The position numbers and the translations under genes are program-made. A DNA stretch of 64,000 bases from Synergistaceae bacterium. GTDB lineage: Bacteria > Synergistota > Synergistia > Synergistales > Aminobacteriaceae. Positions 17,684 through 26,398 of this stretch are shown here, piece after piece (the stretch's first letter is position 1; the number at the start of each line of letters is the position of its first letter). The notes below the pieces were generated by a model. The model was given only the letters and a program-made list of their open reading frames with translations. It had not been told where the DNA came from and did not search any database. The stretch lies in assembly GCA_017445405.1 (NCBI GenBank), contig JAFSUD010000068.1, positions 1 to 64,000 on the forward strand. Direction: 5' to 3'.

Positions 17684-19192
17684 TTATTCCCTCCTCAAGT
17701 AATAGCTCTCAATTTCAAGTGCGGGATCTCTCCCGAATTTCTTTCTTGCCTCGCTGATTATCCTCTTTGCGTCAAAGTACATACCCTTAGCCCGGTAGCT
17801 CGCTGCGAGTCCGACATACGGTCTTATGTCATCAGGCCGGATAGCGTGTGCCTTGTGGAAGTTCGCAATTGCCCGGCTGAACATGCCTATGTTGAATGCG
17901 CTGTTGCCTTCCGAGAGTGCCTCGTCAAACGTCATCGGCCTTACATCAGGAAGACTCGGCCTTTCTGCAGGACGCGGAGGAGTCTCGGGCTTGGGCTGTG
18001 TCGTCGGCTGAGGCAGAGTGATCGTCTTAGGCTGAGGCTGTGTCCCGCCTCCGGGAATGAGCCTGTCGAGTTCGTCCTGAGCTGCGCGTCTGTGTTCCGT
18101 GTCGTCCTTCGGCAGGGAAGACATGTACTCGTTCCATGCTGCTATTGCGGTCTGAGTGTGTCCGGCTTTCTCCGAGCTTCTCGCTAATCCTGTGAGGAAC
18201 GTCAGGATTTCAGGATTCCTCCTGTAGCCGCGCTGATACAAGTTTGCTGCCTCATCGAATTTCCCCTGTTCGTAGAGAGTCCTCGCCCGCTCGCTGAGTC
18301 TGTCAGGAGTCTCGCGCCTGATGAACCACAGGCCGAAATATGCGAACCCTAACGCCATAAGCAATACTCCGCAGAATATCAACGCCTTCTGAACGTAAGG
18401 GTGAGAGTTCGGGTTTTCGTCGTTCTCGTGCTGTTTGGCTGCTCTGTCCTTGCGTCCCTTTAGGGTGGCTTGAAGCCGCTGCGTGAAGTTTGCTCCGTGC
18501 TTCACAACTGGGATGTATGCGTCGCCCTGAAGGCTCGGGTTCTCCTCGTAGTCTTTGGGGTCGTCGTCTTCTTCGGAATCTTGGTCGATGTCCGTCCACA
18601 TTTGGGGCGGAGGCTCGTCTAGATTCAGGTGAAAGCCCGCTGCTTCATGCCAAGCCTGATTGAGAATCGACTCGTGTTCCTCGTCAGGAATGTCCTGCTC
18701 GTCTGGCTGTGATGACTCGTCAGGAACTTCTTCCGGCTCAGTGTATGTGTCTTCAGCAGGAGATGACTCGTCAATAACTTCTTCCGGCTCTGGTGATGGC
18801 TCGTCGTCAGCGTAAATGTATGCTTCTCCCTGCCATGCGTCAGTGAATGCTGTGATGCGTTCGGGGCTGGGGTTTGCGGGCGGGAGGGAGGGACTGTCGT
18901 GAGCGGAGCGGGCGGCACTTTCAGCAGCGTATGTGTCATTCACGCTCACATTCTCACACGGTGCAGGAGCTTCACTTTCCGGTTCTTCTGCCGTCCCTGC
19001 TTGGGCTGAAGCATCGGGCTGTAATGTCTCAGGCTCAGGCGTTGACTCTTGCGAAGATGTTACGTCTTCATGTTCAGGACTCATTGGCAGCGCATTATTA
19101 ACAGGGACAAGCAATAATCCTCCTGTCCCTGAAACGTTATCATCATTGCCGGTATGCGTAGAATTAAGCCAGTCAAATAAATCCTGAGTCAA
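17684..19192 (-). CDS. acidic TPR-repeat membrane protein
   Basis: A 502-residue protein starting at TTG behind AAGGTGG. Residues 1-240 are very acidic and low-complexity, with repeated PEEV(I/P)DESS units. A single membrane helix (ALIFCGVLLMALGFAYFGLW, about residue 275) separates this from a C-terminal domain with TPR motifs (ARTLYEQGKFDEAANLYQRG, then NSAFNIGMFSRAIANFHKAH) and a Pro-rich linker. The layout suggests a cytoplasmic acidic tail and periplasmic TPRs, as in some envelope-assembly proteins. No specific function can be assigned. Confidence 0.8.
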   Translation of the reverse strand: MTQDLFDWLNSTHTGNDDNVSGTGGLLLVPVNNALPMSPEHEDVTSSQESTPEPETLQPDASAQAGTAEEPESEAPAPCENVSVNDTYAAESAARSAHDSPSLPPANPSPERITAFTDAWQGEAYIYADDEPSPEPEEVIDESSPAEDTYTEPEEVPDESSQPDEQDIPDEEHESILNQAWHEAAGFHLNLDEPPPQMWTDIDQDSEEDDDPKDYEENPSLQGDAYIPVVKHGANFTQRLQATLKGRKDRAAKQHENDENPNSHPYVQKALIFCGVLLMALGFAYFGLWFIRRETPDRLSERARTLYEQGKFDEAANLYQRGYRRNPEILTFLTGLARSSEKAGHTQTAIAAWNEYMSSLPKDDTEHRRAAQDELDRLIPGGGTQPQPKTITLPQPTTQPKPETPPRPAERPSLPDVRPMTFDEALSEGNSAFNIGMFSRAIANFHKAHAIRPDDIRPYVGLAASYRAKGMYFDAKRIISEARKKFGRDPALEIESYYLRRE

Positions 19193-19279
19193 AATATGAG
19201 TCCACCTTGTGAAAATTAACAGGCCATTTTAGCAATTATCCCGAAAATTCGCTACACATACAGATAATACGCTCCATGC

Positions 19280-19288
19280 TGTTATAAT
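19280..19288 (+). promoter_or_regulatory. extended -10 promoter for fliW-csrA-pur genes
   Basis: TGTTATAAT, an extended -10 element, lies about 40 bases upstream of fliW in the 125-base divergent gap. The -35 is not clear, as is usual for extended -10 promoters. Confidence 0.55.
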
Positions 19289-19329
19289 GTGCAAAAAATT
19301 TCCGTTAATTAAGGCATGTGATAATAATA

Positions 19330-19812
19330 ATGTCCGCAATGACTGTAAACACTATCAGGTTCGGTGAAATCAGCTACGATGATAACGACCTCCTGTTTTT
19401 CCCAAGAGGCATCCCTGCTTTCGAGAACAATCACAAATGGATACTCGCAGGCAGTGATGACAGCGCAATTAAATGGCTTCAGAATGTTGAAGACGGCTCG
19501 CTCGCTCTCCCTGTTACTTCGCCTGATGCCGTCCGGCCTGACTACAACGCACGCATACCTGATGACGAACTAAAGCTCATAGGCACAACTAATCCTTCTG
19601 AGCTTGCGTTATTAATCGTCGTCTCTGTCCCTGAAGGTGCGCCCTGGAACATGACAGCTAATCTCCGCGCCCCGATTCTCATTAACCTTGCTACGCACAA
19701 GGCAGTGCAGGTTATCGCGCTCAATGAGGAATACCCAATCAAGCACATGATATTTCCTGATGATGTCCGCGAGAAGATGAAGGCCAAAGCCCGCAAAGGG
19801 GGTAATGCTTAA
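19330..19812 (+). CDS. fliW: flagellar assembly factor FliW
   Basis: About 160 residues from the ATG at 19330; a GTG at 19318 is also possible. FliW binds flagellin and antagonises CsrA, setting up a partner switch. Family marks are TIRFGEISYDDNDLLFFPRGIPAF at the N-terminus (FxxGxxG-type opening), ALLIVVSVPEG, NLRAPILINL and QVIALNEEYPIKH. The stop codon overlaps the csrA ATG. No flagellar structural genes are in the window, though chemotaxis genes lie elsewhere (MCP at 34400, CheV at 44019). Confidence 0.93.
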   Translation: MSAMTVNTIRFGEISYDDNDLLFFPRGIPAFENNHKWILAGSDDSAIKWLQNVEDGSLALPVTSPDAVRPDYNARIPDDELKLIGTTNPSELALLIVVSVPEGAPWNMTANLRAPILINLATHKAVQVIALNEEYPIKHMIFPDDVREKMKAKARKGGNA

Positions 19813-20087
19813 TGTTAGTACTCAGCAGACGAGTCAACGAGAGCATCCAGATCGGGACAGATATTGAAGTGATGGTGATAGATGTCCGCGGAGATATTGT
19901 GCGACTCGGCATCACTGCTCCACAGTCAACGCAGATTTGGCGCAAAGAATTGTGGGACGTAATAGTGAAGGAGAACAGGACAGCCGCAGAAGCTCCCAAA
20001 GTCTCAGAGATAGGCGCAGCTCAGAATTTGCCCTTGTCTACTTTCTCGAAACTCAGCAAGATTCCGACGGTGAAGGTGAACTCATGA
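19812..20087 (+). CDS. csrA: carbon storage regulator CsrA, C-terminally extended
   Basis: RNA-binding translational regulator. The N-terminal MLVLSRRVNESIQIG and the conserved Arg in APQSTQIWRKEL (equivalent to the RNA-contact Arg near residue 44) are present. At 91 residues it is longer than typical CsrA (about 61-75); the extra tail (residues 62-91) is Ser/Lys-rich with no known domain. Its stop overlaps the purE ATG in the four-base arrangement ATGA, implying translational coupling to purine genes. Confidence 0.93.
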   Translation: MLVLSRRVNESIQIGTDIEVMVIDVRGDIVRLGITAPQSTQIWRKELWDVIVKENRTAAEAPKVSEIGAAQNLPLSTFSKLSKIPTVKVNS

Positions 20088-20578
20088 AGAAGACTGCGAT
20101 AATTCTCGGCTCAGACTCAGACCTTCCCATCGCAGAGAAATGCATTGACGTTCTCCGCAAACTCGCTCTGCCGTTCACTGTTCATGTAATCTCCGCACAC
20201 AGGACACCAGAACAGGCTCGGGACTTCGCATCTTCGGCACGAACAAACGGTTACGGAGTCATCATCGCTATTGCGGGGAAAGCTGCACACTTGGCCGGAG
20301 TCTTGGCCTCACACACAAGGCTTCCCGTTATCGGCGTTCCCGTTAAGAGTGCAGATTTGGGCGGAATGGATGCGCTATTGTCTACTGTGCAGATGCCTTC
20401 AGGAGTCCCAGTTGCGTGCGTGGCGATTGACGGAGGGGCAAATGCAGCATGGTTAGCAGCAAGAATATTAGCGTTGAACGATGAAGAACTGTTTGCGCGT
20501 CTCGAGAGCGAGTCAGCAAAGATGACAGAAAGCGTGAATCACAAGAACGATGACATCAGCAGCAAGTACAACAAGTAA
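20084..20578 (+). CDS. purE: N5-carboxyaminoimidazole ribonucleotide mutase (PurE)
   Basis: 164 residues. Class I or II PurE converts N5-CAIR (or AIR plus CO2) to [16 protein letters not shown] binds phosphate, and ISAHRTPE and [15 protein letters not shown] are signature blocks. The ATG at 20084 follows GAAGGTGAA and overlaps the csrA stop. No purK is seen, so class II activity on AIR directly is possible. A Lys replaces the first Gly/Ala of the common GAGGAAHL pattern (AIAGKAAHL). The 3' end overlaps purM by 29 bases. Confidence 0.95.
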   Translation: MKKTAIILGSDSDLPIAEKCIDVLRKLALPFTVHVISAHRTPEQARDFASSARTNGYGVIIAIAGKAAHLAGVLASHTRLPVIGVPVKSADLGGMDALLSTVQMPSGVPVACVAIDGGANAAWLAARILALNDEELFARLESESAKMTESVNHKNDDISSKYNK

Positions 20579-21560
20579 CAGCTACAGAGAATCCGGAGTC
20601 GACGTACAGGCGGGCTATGACGCAGTGAGGCTCATGCGCGGACACGTCGCTCGGACTCTCACTCCCGGAGTGCTCGGCGGACTCGGAGGCTTCGGCGGAA
20701 TGTTCGCACTCCCTGAAGGCATGAAGAATCCCGTCCTCGTGAGCGGAACTGACGGCGTGGGGACTAAGCTCAAAATCGCATTCACCATGAACAAGCATGA
20801 CACTGTAGGCATAGACTGCGTAGCTATGTGCGTGAATGATGTTCTCTGCTGCGGAGCGAGGCCGTTATTCTTTCTCGATTACGTCGCTGTCGGCAAGAAT
20901 TACCCTGAACGAGTCGCGGAGATAGTCTCCGGAGTCGCTGAGGGATGCGTTCAGTCAGAGTGCGCACTCATCGGCGGAGAGACTGCGGAGATGCCGGGCT
21001 TCTACCCGGAGGATGAGTACGACATTGCGGGATTCTGCGTCGGAGTCGTCGAGCGCGAAAAGATACTTGACCCTGCGAACGTGAAAGCAGGAGACGTGAT
21101 TATCGCCCTGCCGTCGTCAGGAGTGCACTCTAACGGCTTCTCACTCGTCAGGAAGATATTTGCTCACCATGACATGAAGGCCTATGTTCCGGAGCTGGGA
21201 AAGACTCTCGGCGATGAACTGCTAACTCCCACAAGAATTTACGTTAAAGATGTATTGCAGGTAATCTCACGCGTGAAGTCTCTTGCTCACATAACAGGAG
21301 GAGGCTTCTACGAGAACATACCCCGGGCACTGCCTGAAGGGTTATGCGCAAAAATTGAGCTTGCGAAAGTCAAGACTCCCCCGATTTTCGAGCTGCTCAT
21401 GAAGACGGGCAATATTGAGCTTGATGAAATGTATCACGTCTTCAACATGGGCGTGGGAATGGTGATTATTGCGGAAGATGATGAACTCGTGAACGAGATC
21501 GCCGGTGCGTACGTTATCGGTGAAGTGGTGAAATGTGAAGGAGGAATATTGCTGTGTTAA
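20550..21560 (+). CDS. purM: phosphoribosylformylglycinamidine cyclo-ligase (PurM)
   Basis: 336 residues. AIR synthetase uses ATP to close the imidazole ring of FGAM. The opening [58 protein letters not shown] and [15 protein letters not shown] are canonical. It begins inside the end of purE and its stop overlaps the GTG of the purN fusion gene, so the three are translationally coupled. Confidence 0.97.
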   Translation: MTSAASTTSNSYRESGVDVQAGYDAVRLMRGHVARTLTPGVLGGLGGFGGMFALPEGMKNPVLVSGTDGVGTKLKIAFTMNKHDTVGIDCVAMCVNDVLCCGARPLFFLDYVAVGKNYPERVAEIVSGVAEGCVQSECALIGGETAEMPGFYPEDEYDIAGFCVGVVEREKILDPANVKAGDVIIALPSSGVHSNGFSLVRKIFAHHDMKAYVPELGKTLGDELLTPTRIYVKDVLQVISRVKSLAHITGGGFYENIPRALPEGLCAKIELAKVKTPPIFELLMKTGNIELDEMYHVFNMGVGMVIIAEDDELVNEIAGAYVIGEVVKCEGGILLC

Positions 21561-22774
21561 GAATAGCAGTGCTTGTGTCTGGAGGCGGGACTAACCTTCA
21601 GGCCTTGATAAATGCTCAGAATAACGGAGTGCTAAAGTCCGGGCGTATCGTGCAGGTAATCTCCTCAAGAGGTGATGCCTATGCTCTTACCCGTGCAGAA
21701 GAGGCCGGAATAGTTAGCTGTGTGTGCACAACGGAATCAAGAGTCCTTGATGAGCTGAAGAAATGCAACGCCGAGCTTGTGGTCTTGGCCGGGTACATGC
21801 ACATTCTGAGTCCCGAGTTCCTGAAAGAGTGTGCGCTCCCAATCGTGAATGTTCACCCGTCATTGATACCGTCATTCTGCGGAAAGGGATTTTACGGCCT
21901 CAAGGTTCACGAGGCAGTTCTGAAGTCCGGCGTGAAGGTTACGGGAGCGACTGTTCACATGGTCAACGAGATTCCCGACGGAGGAGAGATTCTCGCGCAG
22001 AAGGCAGTAGCTGTTGAAGATGGAGATACTCCGGAGACTCTGCAGCGTCGGGTGATGGAGTGCTGCGAGTGGGTGATACTCCCCCGGGCTGTGGAAGCTC
22101 TCTGCGCAAAGCTCTCGCACCGTGTCTTCGTGAAGCCCATGCGTTATCCGGGACGAGGCATAATTACCGGGACGACTCCGTCAGGGCGTAAGATGTTCGC
22201 CTACTTCATCATGGGTAGGAGTGCATCAAGCAGAGCGAGAGTCTTCGAGCGTTCCGGAGACGACCTCATCATCAAGATGACCGGCCAAGTCGCAGACACA
22301 TCATTAATTCTCTACGCGCCGGTGAGGGTATGCGGTGCTTCAGTAATCGTTACGAACGGAGACCAGACCGACACAGTCTATGACTCTCTGAAGAACGGCG
22401 GGACTTTCGAGTCTGCATTGCGTACACGGGAATATGAGCCGGACTCTCCGCACTACACGCCCCGAATCAGCGCGATACTCACACCATCAGGCTACACACA
22501 GAGCATCCTGAAACGTGCAGGAAAATTCTTCTTTGAGTACGCTTATACTTCCGGCAAAGGGCACTTGATTCACACATACGATCATGACGTTATGCGTGAT
22601 GACATCCTGCCGTCGTTCATGGGAGAGCCTAGAGAGGTAGCAATTCCTGAAGACATGAATACGTTTGCTGACTCTTTATGGAATGAGCTTGACGAAGATA
22701 ACAAAGTGTCGCTGTACGTGAGATATTATGACGGAGATAGCTATAGCGATAAACTCTACAACAAGGGGGAATAA
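21554..22774 (+). CDS. PurN-PurO fusion: GAR transformylase plus IMP cyclohydrolase
   Basis: A 406-residue protein starting at GTG behind GGAGG. Residues 1-190 are Pur[20 protein letters not shown], catalytic Asn/His in [10 protein letters not shown] and Asp in EIPDGGEIL. Residues 195-406 resemble the PurO-type IMP cyclohydrolase known from archaea and some anaerobic bacteria: [37 protein letters not shown]-like [11 protein letters not shown] and [16 protein letters not shown]. The fusion would join folate-dependent step 3 with the last step of IMP synthesis. The next gene supplies the AICAR transformylase step, so the bifunctional PurH is replaced by two separate proteins. Confidence 0.85.
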   Translation: MLRIAVLVSGGGTNLQALINAQNNGVLKSGRIVQVISSRGDAYALTRAEEAGIVSCVCTTESRVLDELKKCNAELVVLAGYMHILSPEFLKECALPIVNVHPSLIPSFCGKGFYGLKVHEAVLKSGVKVTGATVHMVNEIPDGGEILAQKAVAVEDGDTPETLQRRVMECCEWVILPRAVEALCAKLSHRVFVKPMRYPGRGIITGTTPSGRKMFAYFIMGRSASSRARVFERSGDDLIIKMTGQVADTSLILYAPVRVCGASVIVTNGDQTDTVYDSLKNGGTFESALRTREYEPDSPHYTPRISAILTPSGYTQSILKRAGKFFFEYAYTSGKGHLIHTYDHDVMRDDILPSFMGEPREVAIPEDMNTFADSLWNELDEDNKVSLYVRYYDGDSYSDKLYNKGE

Positions 22775-22776
22775 CA

Positions 22777-23898
22777 ATGCGAGAATGCAAATTGAAGTAT
22801 GGGTGCAATCCTGACCAGACAACAGCAAGAATATATATGCGCGATGATTCGGAACTTCCTCTGCAGATTCTCAACGGGAGGCCCGGCTACATTAACTTTC
22901 TGGACGCTCTGAACTCTTGGCAGTTGGTGAGGGAGCTGAAGAAGGCTACAGGTCTTGCCTCTGCTGCTAGCTTCAAGCACGTGAGTCCTGCGGGAGCTGC
23001 TTTAGGGTTAAGGCTGAGTGATGCAGAACGCCGACTCTTCTTCATCGATGATGCTCTGCCCGTCAACGACTCGCCTGTAGCATGTGCGTACATCCGTGCG
23101 AGAGGGACGGATCGGCTCTCGTCATTTGGGGACTGGATAGCCCTCAGTGATGAGTGTGATGAAGTCGCTGCAAAGTACATACAGCACGAGGTCAGCGACG
23201 GGATAATTGCGCCGTCATACACACCTGAAGCACTGGAGATTCTGAAGAGCAAGCGCAAGGGAGGCTACGCTGTCGTGAAGATCGATCCGGACTATGAGCC
23301 TCCGAGCGAGGAAACACGCGACGTGTTCGGGATAACGTTTGCGCAGACGAGAAGCACAGCTCCAGTGATTGAGCCGGAGAAGTTCAACACACCCATAACA
23401 CGAAGCAAGGACATTCCGGATTCAGCACGGCGAGATTTACTGTTAGCGTTGATTACGCTGAAATACACGCAGTCAAATTCTGTGTGCGTAACGAAGGACG
23501 GACAGACTCTCGGCGTGGGAGCAGGCCAGCAGTCCCGAGTGCACTGTGTGAGGCTCGCTTGTGATAAGGCGGACTTGAGGCTTCTGCGTGAACATCCGGA
23601 GGTTCTGAGTCATGAGTTCGGAGCAATAGGACGGCCTGAACGCGACAACGCAATAGATGAGTTAGTACGCAACATGCCTTCTGAGAAGCGCAGGGAATAT
23701 CTCTCAGGGATAACCGGTGCGTCATTAGGTAGTGATGCATTTTTCCCGTTTCCCGACAACATCGAGAGGGCAGCCAAGAGCGGAGTAAAGTATGTTGCGC
23801 AGCCGGGAGGCTCAATCCGTGATGACTTGGTGATTAAGGCGTGCGATGACTACGGTATGGCTATGGTCATGACCGGGCACAGGCTGTTTCATCATTAG
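22777..23898 (+). CDS. stand-alone AICAR transformylase (PurH C-domain type)
   Basis: A 373-residue phosphoribosylaminoimidazolecarboxamide formyltransferase without the usual N-terminal cyclohydrolase (MGS-like) domain. It opens with LKYGCNPDQTTARIY, continues with ASAASFKHVSPAGAALG (the catalytic Lys-His), SDGIIAPSYTPEALEIL, KYTQSNSVCVTKDGQTLGVGAGQQSRVHC, and ends with AQPGGSIRDD and MTGHRLFHH. It starts three bases after the PurN-PurO gene, whose C-terminal half would catalyse the ring closure of its product. Confidence 0.93.
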   Translation: MRECKLKYGCNPDQTTARIYMRDDSELPLQILNGRPGYINFLDALNSWQLVRELKKATGLASAASFKHVSPAGAALGLRLSDAERRLFFIDDALPVNDSPVACAYIRARGTDRLSSFGDWIALSDECDEVAAKYIQHEVSDGIIAPSYTPEALEILKSKRKGGYAVVKIDPDYEPPSEETRDVFGITFAQTRSTAPVIEPEKFNTPITRSKDIPDSARRDLLLALITLKYTQSNSVCVTKDGQTLGVGAGQQSRVHCVRLACDKADLRLLREHPEVLSHEFGAIGRPERDNAIDELVRNMPSEKRREYLSGITGASLGSDAFFPFPDNIERAAKSGVKYVAQPGGSIRDDLVIKACDDYGMAMVMTGHRLFHH

Positions 23899-23912
23899 GG
23901 AGCGGTAACATC

Positions 23913-24149
23913 ATGCAGGAGACATTGACGCTCGAAATAGACTCAGGCCTTAAAAGCGAACTCGACAGCTTATGCCGGAAATTGGGCATGAATATATCTG
24001 CGGCCTTTGCGATTTTTGCGCGTAAGTTTATCAGTGAACAGACCACAGTGGACGGTGACACGTTCTATTCGCCGTCAAACATTGCTTACTTGGAAAAGGT
24101 TACTGCAGAAATGATTCAGGGACAGCTAAACTCTCAGAGCATGAGCTGA
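23913..24149 (+). CDS. orphan RelB/DinJ-family antitoxin-like protein
   Basis: A 78-residue protein whose first 45 residues (LTLEIDSGLKSELDSLCRKLGMNISAAFAIFARKFI) fit the ribbon-helix-helix RelB/DinJ antitoxin family. The C-terminal part would be the toxin-neutralising region. No RelE/YafQ-type toxin gene follows; the next gene is purD after 72 bases. It could be a solitary antitoxin, a transcription regulator of the operon, or a remnant. The start ATG follows GGGAG. The DNA-binding family call is good; function is open. Confidence 0.78.
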   Translation: MQETLTLEIDSGLKSELDSLCRKLGMNISAAFAIFARKFISEQTTVDGDTFYSPSNIAYLEKVTAEMIQGQLNSQSMS

Positions 24150-24221
24150 TAGAGGCCTGACCGCATAAAACTGTTACAGCTATAGCTTCCTGCATATGAC
24201 ACTGAAAGGAGATTCACACTC

Positions 24222-25478
24222 ATGAACGTAATGATAATAGGCGGAGGCGGACGCGAACACGCAATCACCCGCTGCATCGCCAACAGCCCGCGCATCACTA
24301 AACTCTACGCACTTCCCGGCAACGGAGGAATCTCTGAACTAGCCGAGTGCGTGAACATCTCCGCAGAGGACATTGACGGCATCGTCAGCTTTGCACAGTC
24401 CCACGCAATAGACTTCGCAATCGTCGCACCTGATGACCCGTTAGCTATGGGTGCAGTAGACAGGTTAGAGGCTGCAGGCGTGAAGTGTTTCGGGCCTGAC
24501 CAGAAAGCCGCAATAATTGAGAGCAGCAAGATTTTCGCGAAAGAGTTAATGACTAAATACGGCATCCCCACAGCGAACTACAAAGTCTTCACGGAAACTG
24601 ACGAAGCATTGTCGTATTGTGCGCTGTCAGATTACCAGCTCGTCGTGAAAGCTGACGGACTCGCGAAAGGCAAGGGAGTAACTGTCTGCGAGAGCTTCAA
24701 GCAGGCTCGTGAAGCTGTAATGTCCTGCATGAGGGATAAGGCATTCGGCAGGAGCGGAGAGCGCATCCTGATAGAGGAGTGCCTGAGAGGCCCGGAGGTT
24801 ACAGTCTTGGCCTTCACTGACGGAAAAGTTATTGTGCCTATGCTGTCATCAATGGATCACAAGAGAGCCTACGACGGCAACAAAGGCCCTAACACCGGCG
24901 GAATGGGGGTAGTTGCTCCGAACTTCTACTACACGCCAGAAATCGCCGACCAGTGCATGAAGACAATATTTTTGCCAACAATGAACGCTATGAATGCAGA
25001 AGGCCGGACGTTCAAAGGCTGCCTGTATTTCGGGCTTATGCTCACGAAAGACGGCCCGAAGGTCATAGAGTACAACTGCAGATTCGGAGACCCGGAGGCT
25101 GAGGCTGTGCTCCCTCTTCTCGCTACGGACCTATTCAGCATCATGCTCGCTGTACGTGATGAGAGGTTGAGTGAGGTAGATGTGAAGTTCATTGACGGTG
25201 CGTCGTGCTGTGTAGTGCTTGCGTCGGGAGGCTACCCGGGAAAGTACCTCACAGGCTACGAGATTAATTTCGGCGAGTCGGGAGAAGTTCCGGGAGTCGA
25301 GATATTCCACGCCGGGACTCGCAGGGAAAACGGAAAGTACTTTACTGCAGGAGGGAGAGTATTAGCCGTTACTGCTGTTGGTGAGAATGCCATGCAGGCG
25401 AGAGAGAGAGCCTACGATGCGGCCAAGTGCATTAGCTTTGAGGGAATGCGTTACCGTTCCGACATAGGCGCGCAGTAA
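24222..25478 (+). CDS. purD: phosphoribosylamine-glycine ligase (PurD)
   Basis: 418-residue ATP-grasp enzyme joining phosphoribosylamine and glycine to give GAR. It opens with MIIGGGGREHAITRCI and contains KADGLAKGKGVTVC, ILIEECLRGPEVTVLAFTDG, DHKRAYDGNKGPNTGGMGVV and EYNCRFGDPEAEAVLPLL. The ribosome site is AAAGGAG. It is last of the purine genes; the cytosine methyltransferase gene begins two bases after its stop, which would place restriction-modification genes in the purine transcript. Confidence 0.97.
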   Translation: MNVMIIGGGGREHAITRCIANSPRITKLYALPGNGGISELAECVNISAEDIDGIVSFAQSHAIDFAIVAPDDPLAMGAVDRLEAAGVKCFGPDQKAAIIESSKIFAKELMTKYGIPTANYKVFTETDEALSYCALSDYQLVVKADGLAKGKGVTVCESFKQAREAVMSCMRDKAFGRSGERILIEECLRGPEVTVLAFTDGKVIVPMLSSMDHKRAYDGNKGPNTGGMGVVAPNFYYTPEIADQCMKTIFLPTMNAMNAEGRTFKGCLYFGLMLTKDGPKVIEYNCRFGDPEAEAVLPLLATDLFSIMLAVRDERLSEVDVKFIDGASCCVVLASGGYPGKYLTGYEINFGESGEVPGVEIFHAGTRRENGKYFTAGGRVLAVTAVGENAMQARERAYDAAKCISFEGMRYRSDIGAQ

Positions 25479-25480
25479 CT

Positions 25481-26398
25481 GTGTACAGATTTATTGACTT
25501 GTTCGCAGGGATCGGAGGCATAAGGCTGGCGTTCGAGAGTGCGGGGTGTAAGTGCGTGTTCTCGTCGGAGATTGATGAATATGCGTGCAGGACGTACGAG
25601 GCGAATTTTCACGAGCGGCCTTCAGGAGACATCACGAAGATAGATGCTGAAGAAATACCTGATTTCGAGATACTGACTGCAGGTTTCCCGTGCCAGCCCT
25701 TCAGCATCATAGGCAGACTTGAAGGTTTTGATGACATTGCGCGGGGAACTATGTTCTTCGAGATATTGAGGATACTGCGTGAACGAAAGCCTGTTGCGTT
25801 CATGCTTGAGAACGTCAAGAATCTTGCTGCTCACGACAAGGGCAGAACTTACAGCGTCATCATGAACTCTCTTGAAAAATTAGGCTACTGTGTTTATGTC
25901 TGTGTCATGAATGCTCTCGATTACGGCCTGCCTCAGAAACGTGAAAGAATAATTATCGCAGGGTTCAGGGAGAACGTGATATTTACCTTCCCTGACCCTG
26001 TGCCTGAATCTGAACGCAGAACATTAGCCGACATTCTGGAGAGCAGGACAGACAAGAGATATTACGTCAGCGACGAGATAAGGGCTTCGAGGCTAGCCAG
26101 ACTCAAGGATAAGAATTACCCCAGACCGTACATCTCACATGAGAATGTTGCAGGAAGCGTAACACCTCATTCATGGTCGGCAGCATTGAGGGCAGGAGCA
26201 TCGGCGAATTATATTCTAGTCAATGATGAACGCCGTCCTACAGAGCGAGAATTATTGCGTCTTCAGGGATTTCCTGACAGCTTCAAGGTAGTAGTTCCAT
26301 ATGGCAGACTGAGGCAGCAGTGCGGAAATTCTGTAGCCGTGCCCATGATAAAGGCAGTTGCTGACGAGATGATAAAGGCGTTGAGGCAGATAACATGA
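25481..26398 (+). CDS. DNA (cytosine-5) methyltransferase, HaeII-type partner
   Basis: A 305-residue C5-cytosine methyltransferase starting at GTG. Motif I is DLFAGIGGIRLAF, motif IV with catalytic Cys is GFPCQPFS, motif VI is ENVKNL, motif VIII is QKRERIIIAGF, and motif X is QCGNSVAVPMIKAVA. It overlaps the following endonuclease gene by four bases. A partner of the HaeII family would be expected to methylate RGCGCY. The near-contact with purD and the absence of its own promoter region suggest insertion into or behind the purine operon. Confidence 0.95.
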   Translation: MYRFIDLFAGIGGIRLAFESAGCKCVFSSEIDEYACRTYEANFHERPSGDITKIDAEEIPDFEILTAGFPCQPFSIIGRLEGFDDIARGTMFFEILRILRERKPVAFMLENVKNLAAHDKGRTYSVIMNSLEKLGYCVYVCVMNALDYGLPQKRERIIIAGFRENVIFTFPDPVPESERRTLADILESRTDKRYYVSDEIRASRLARLKDKNYPRPYISHENVAGSVTPHSWSAALRAGASANYILVNDERRPTERELLRLQGFPDSFKVVVPYGRLRQQCGNSVAVPMIKAVADEMIKALRQIT

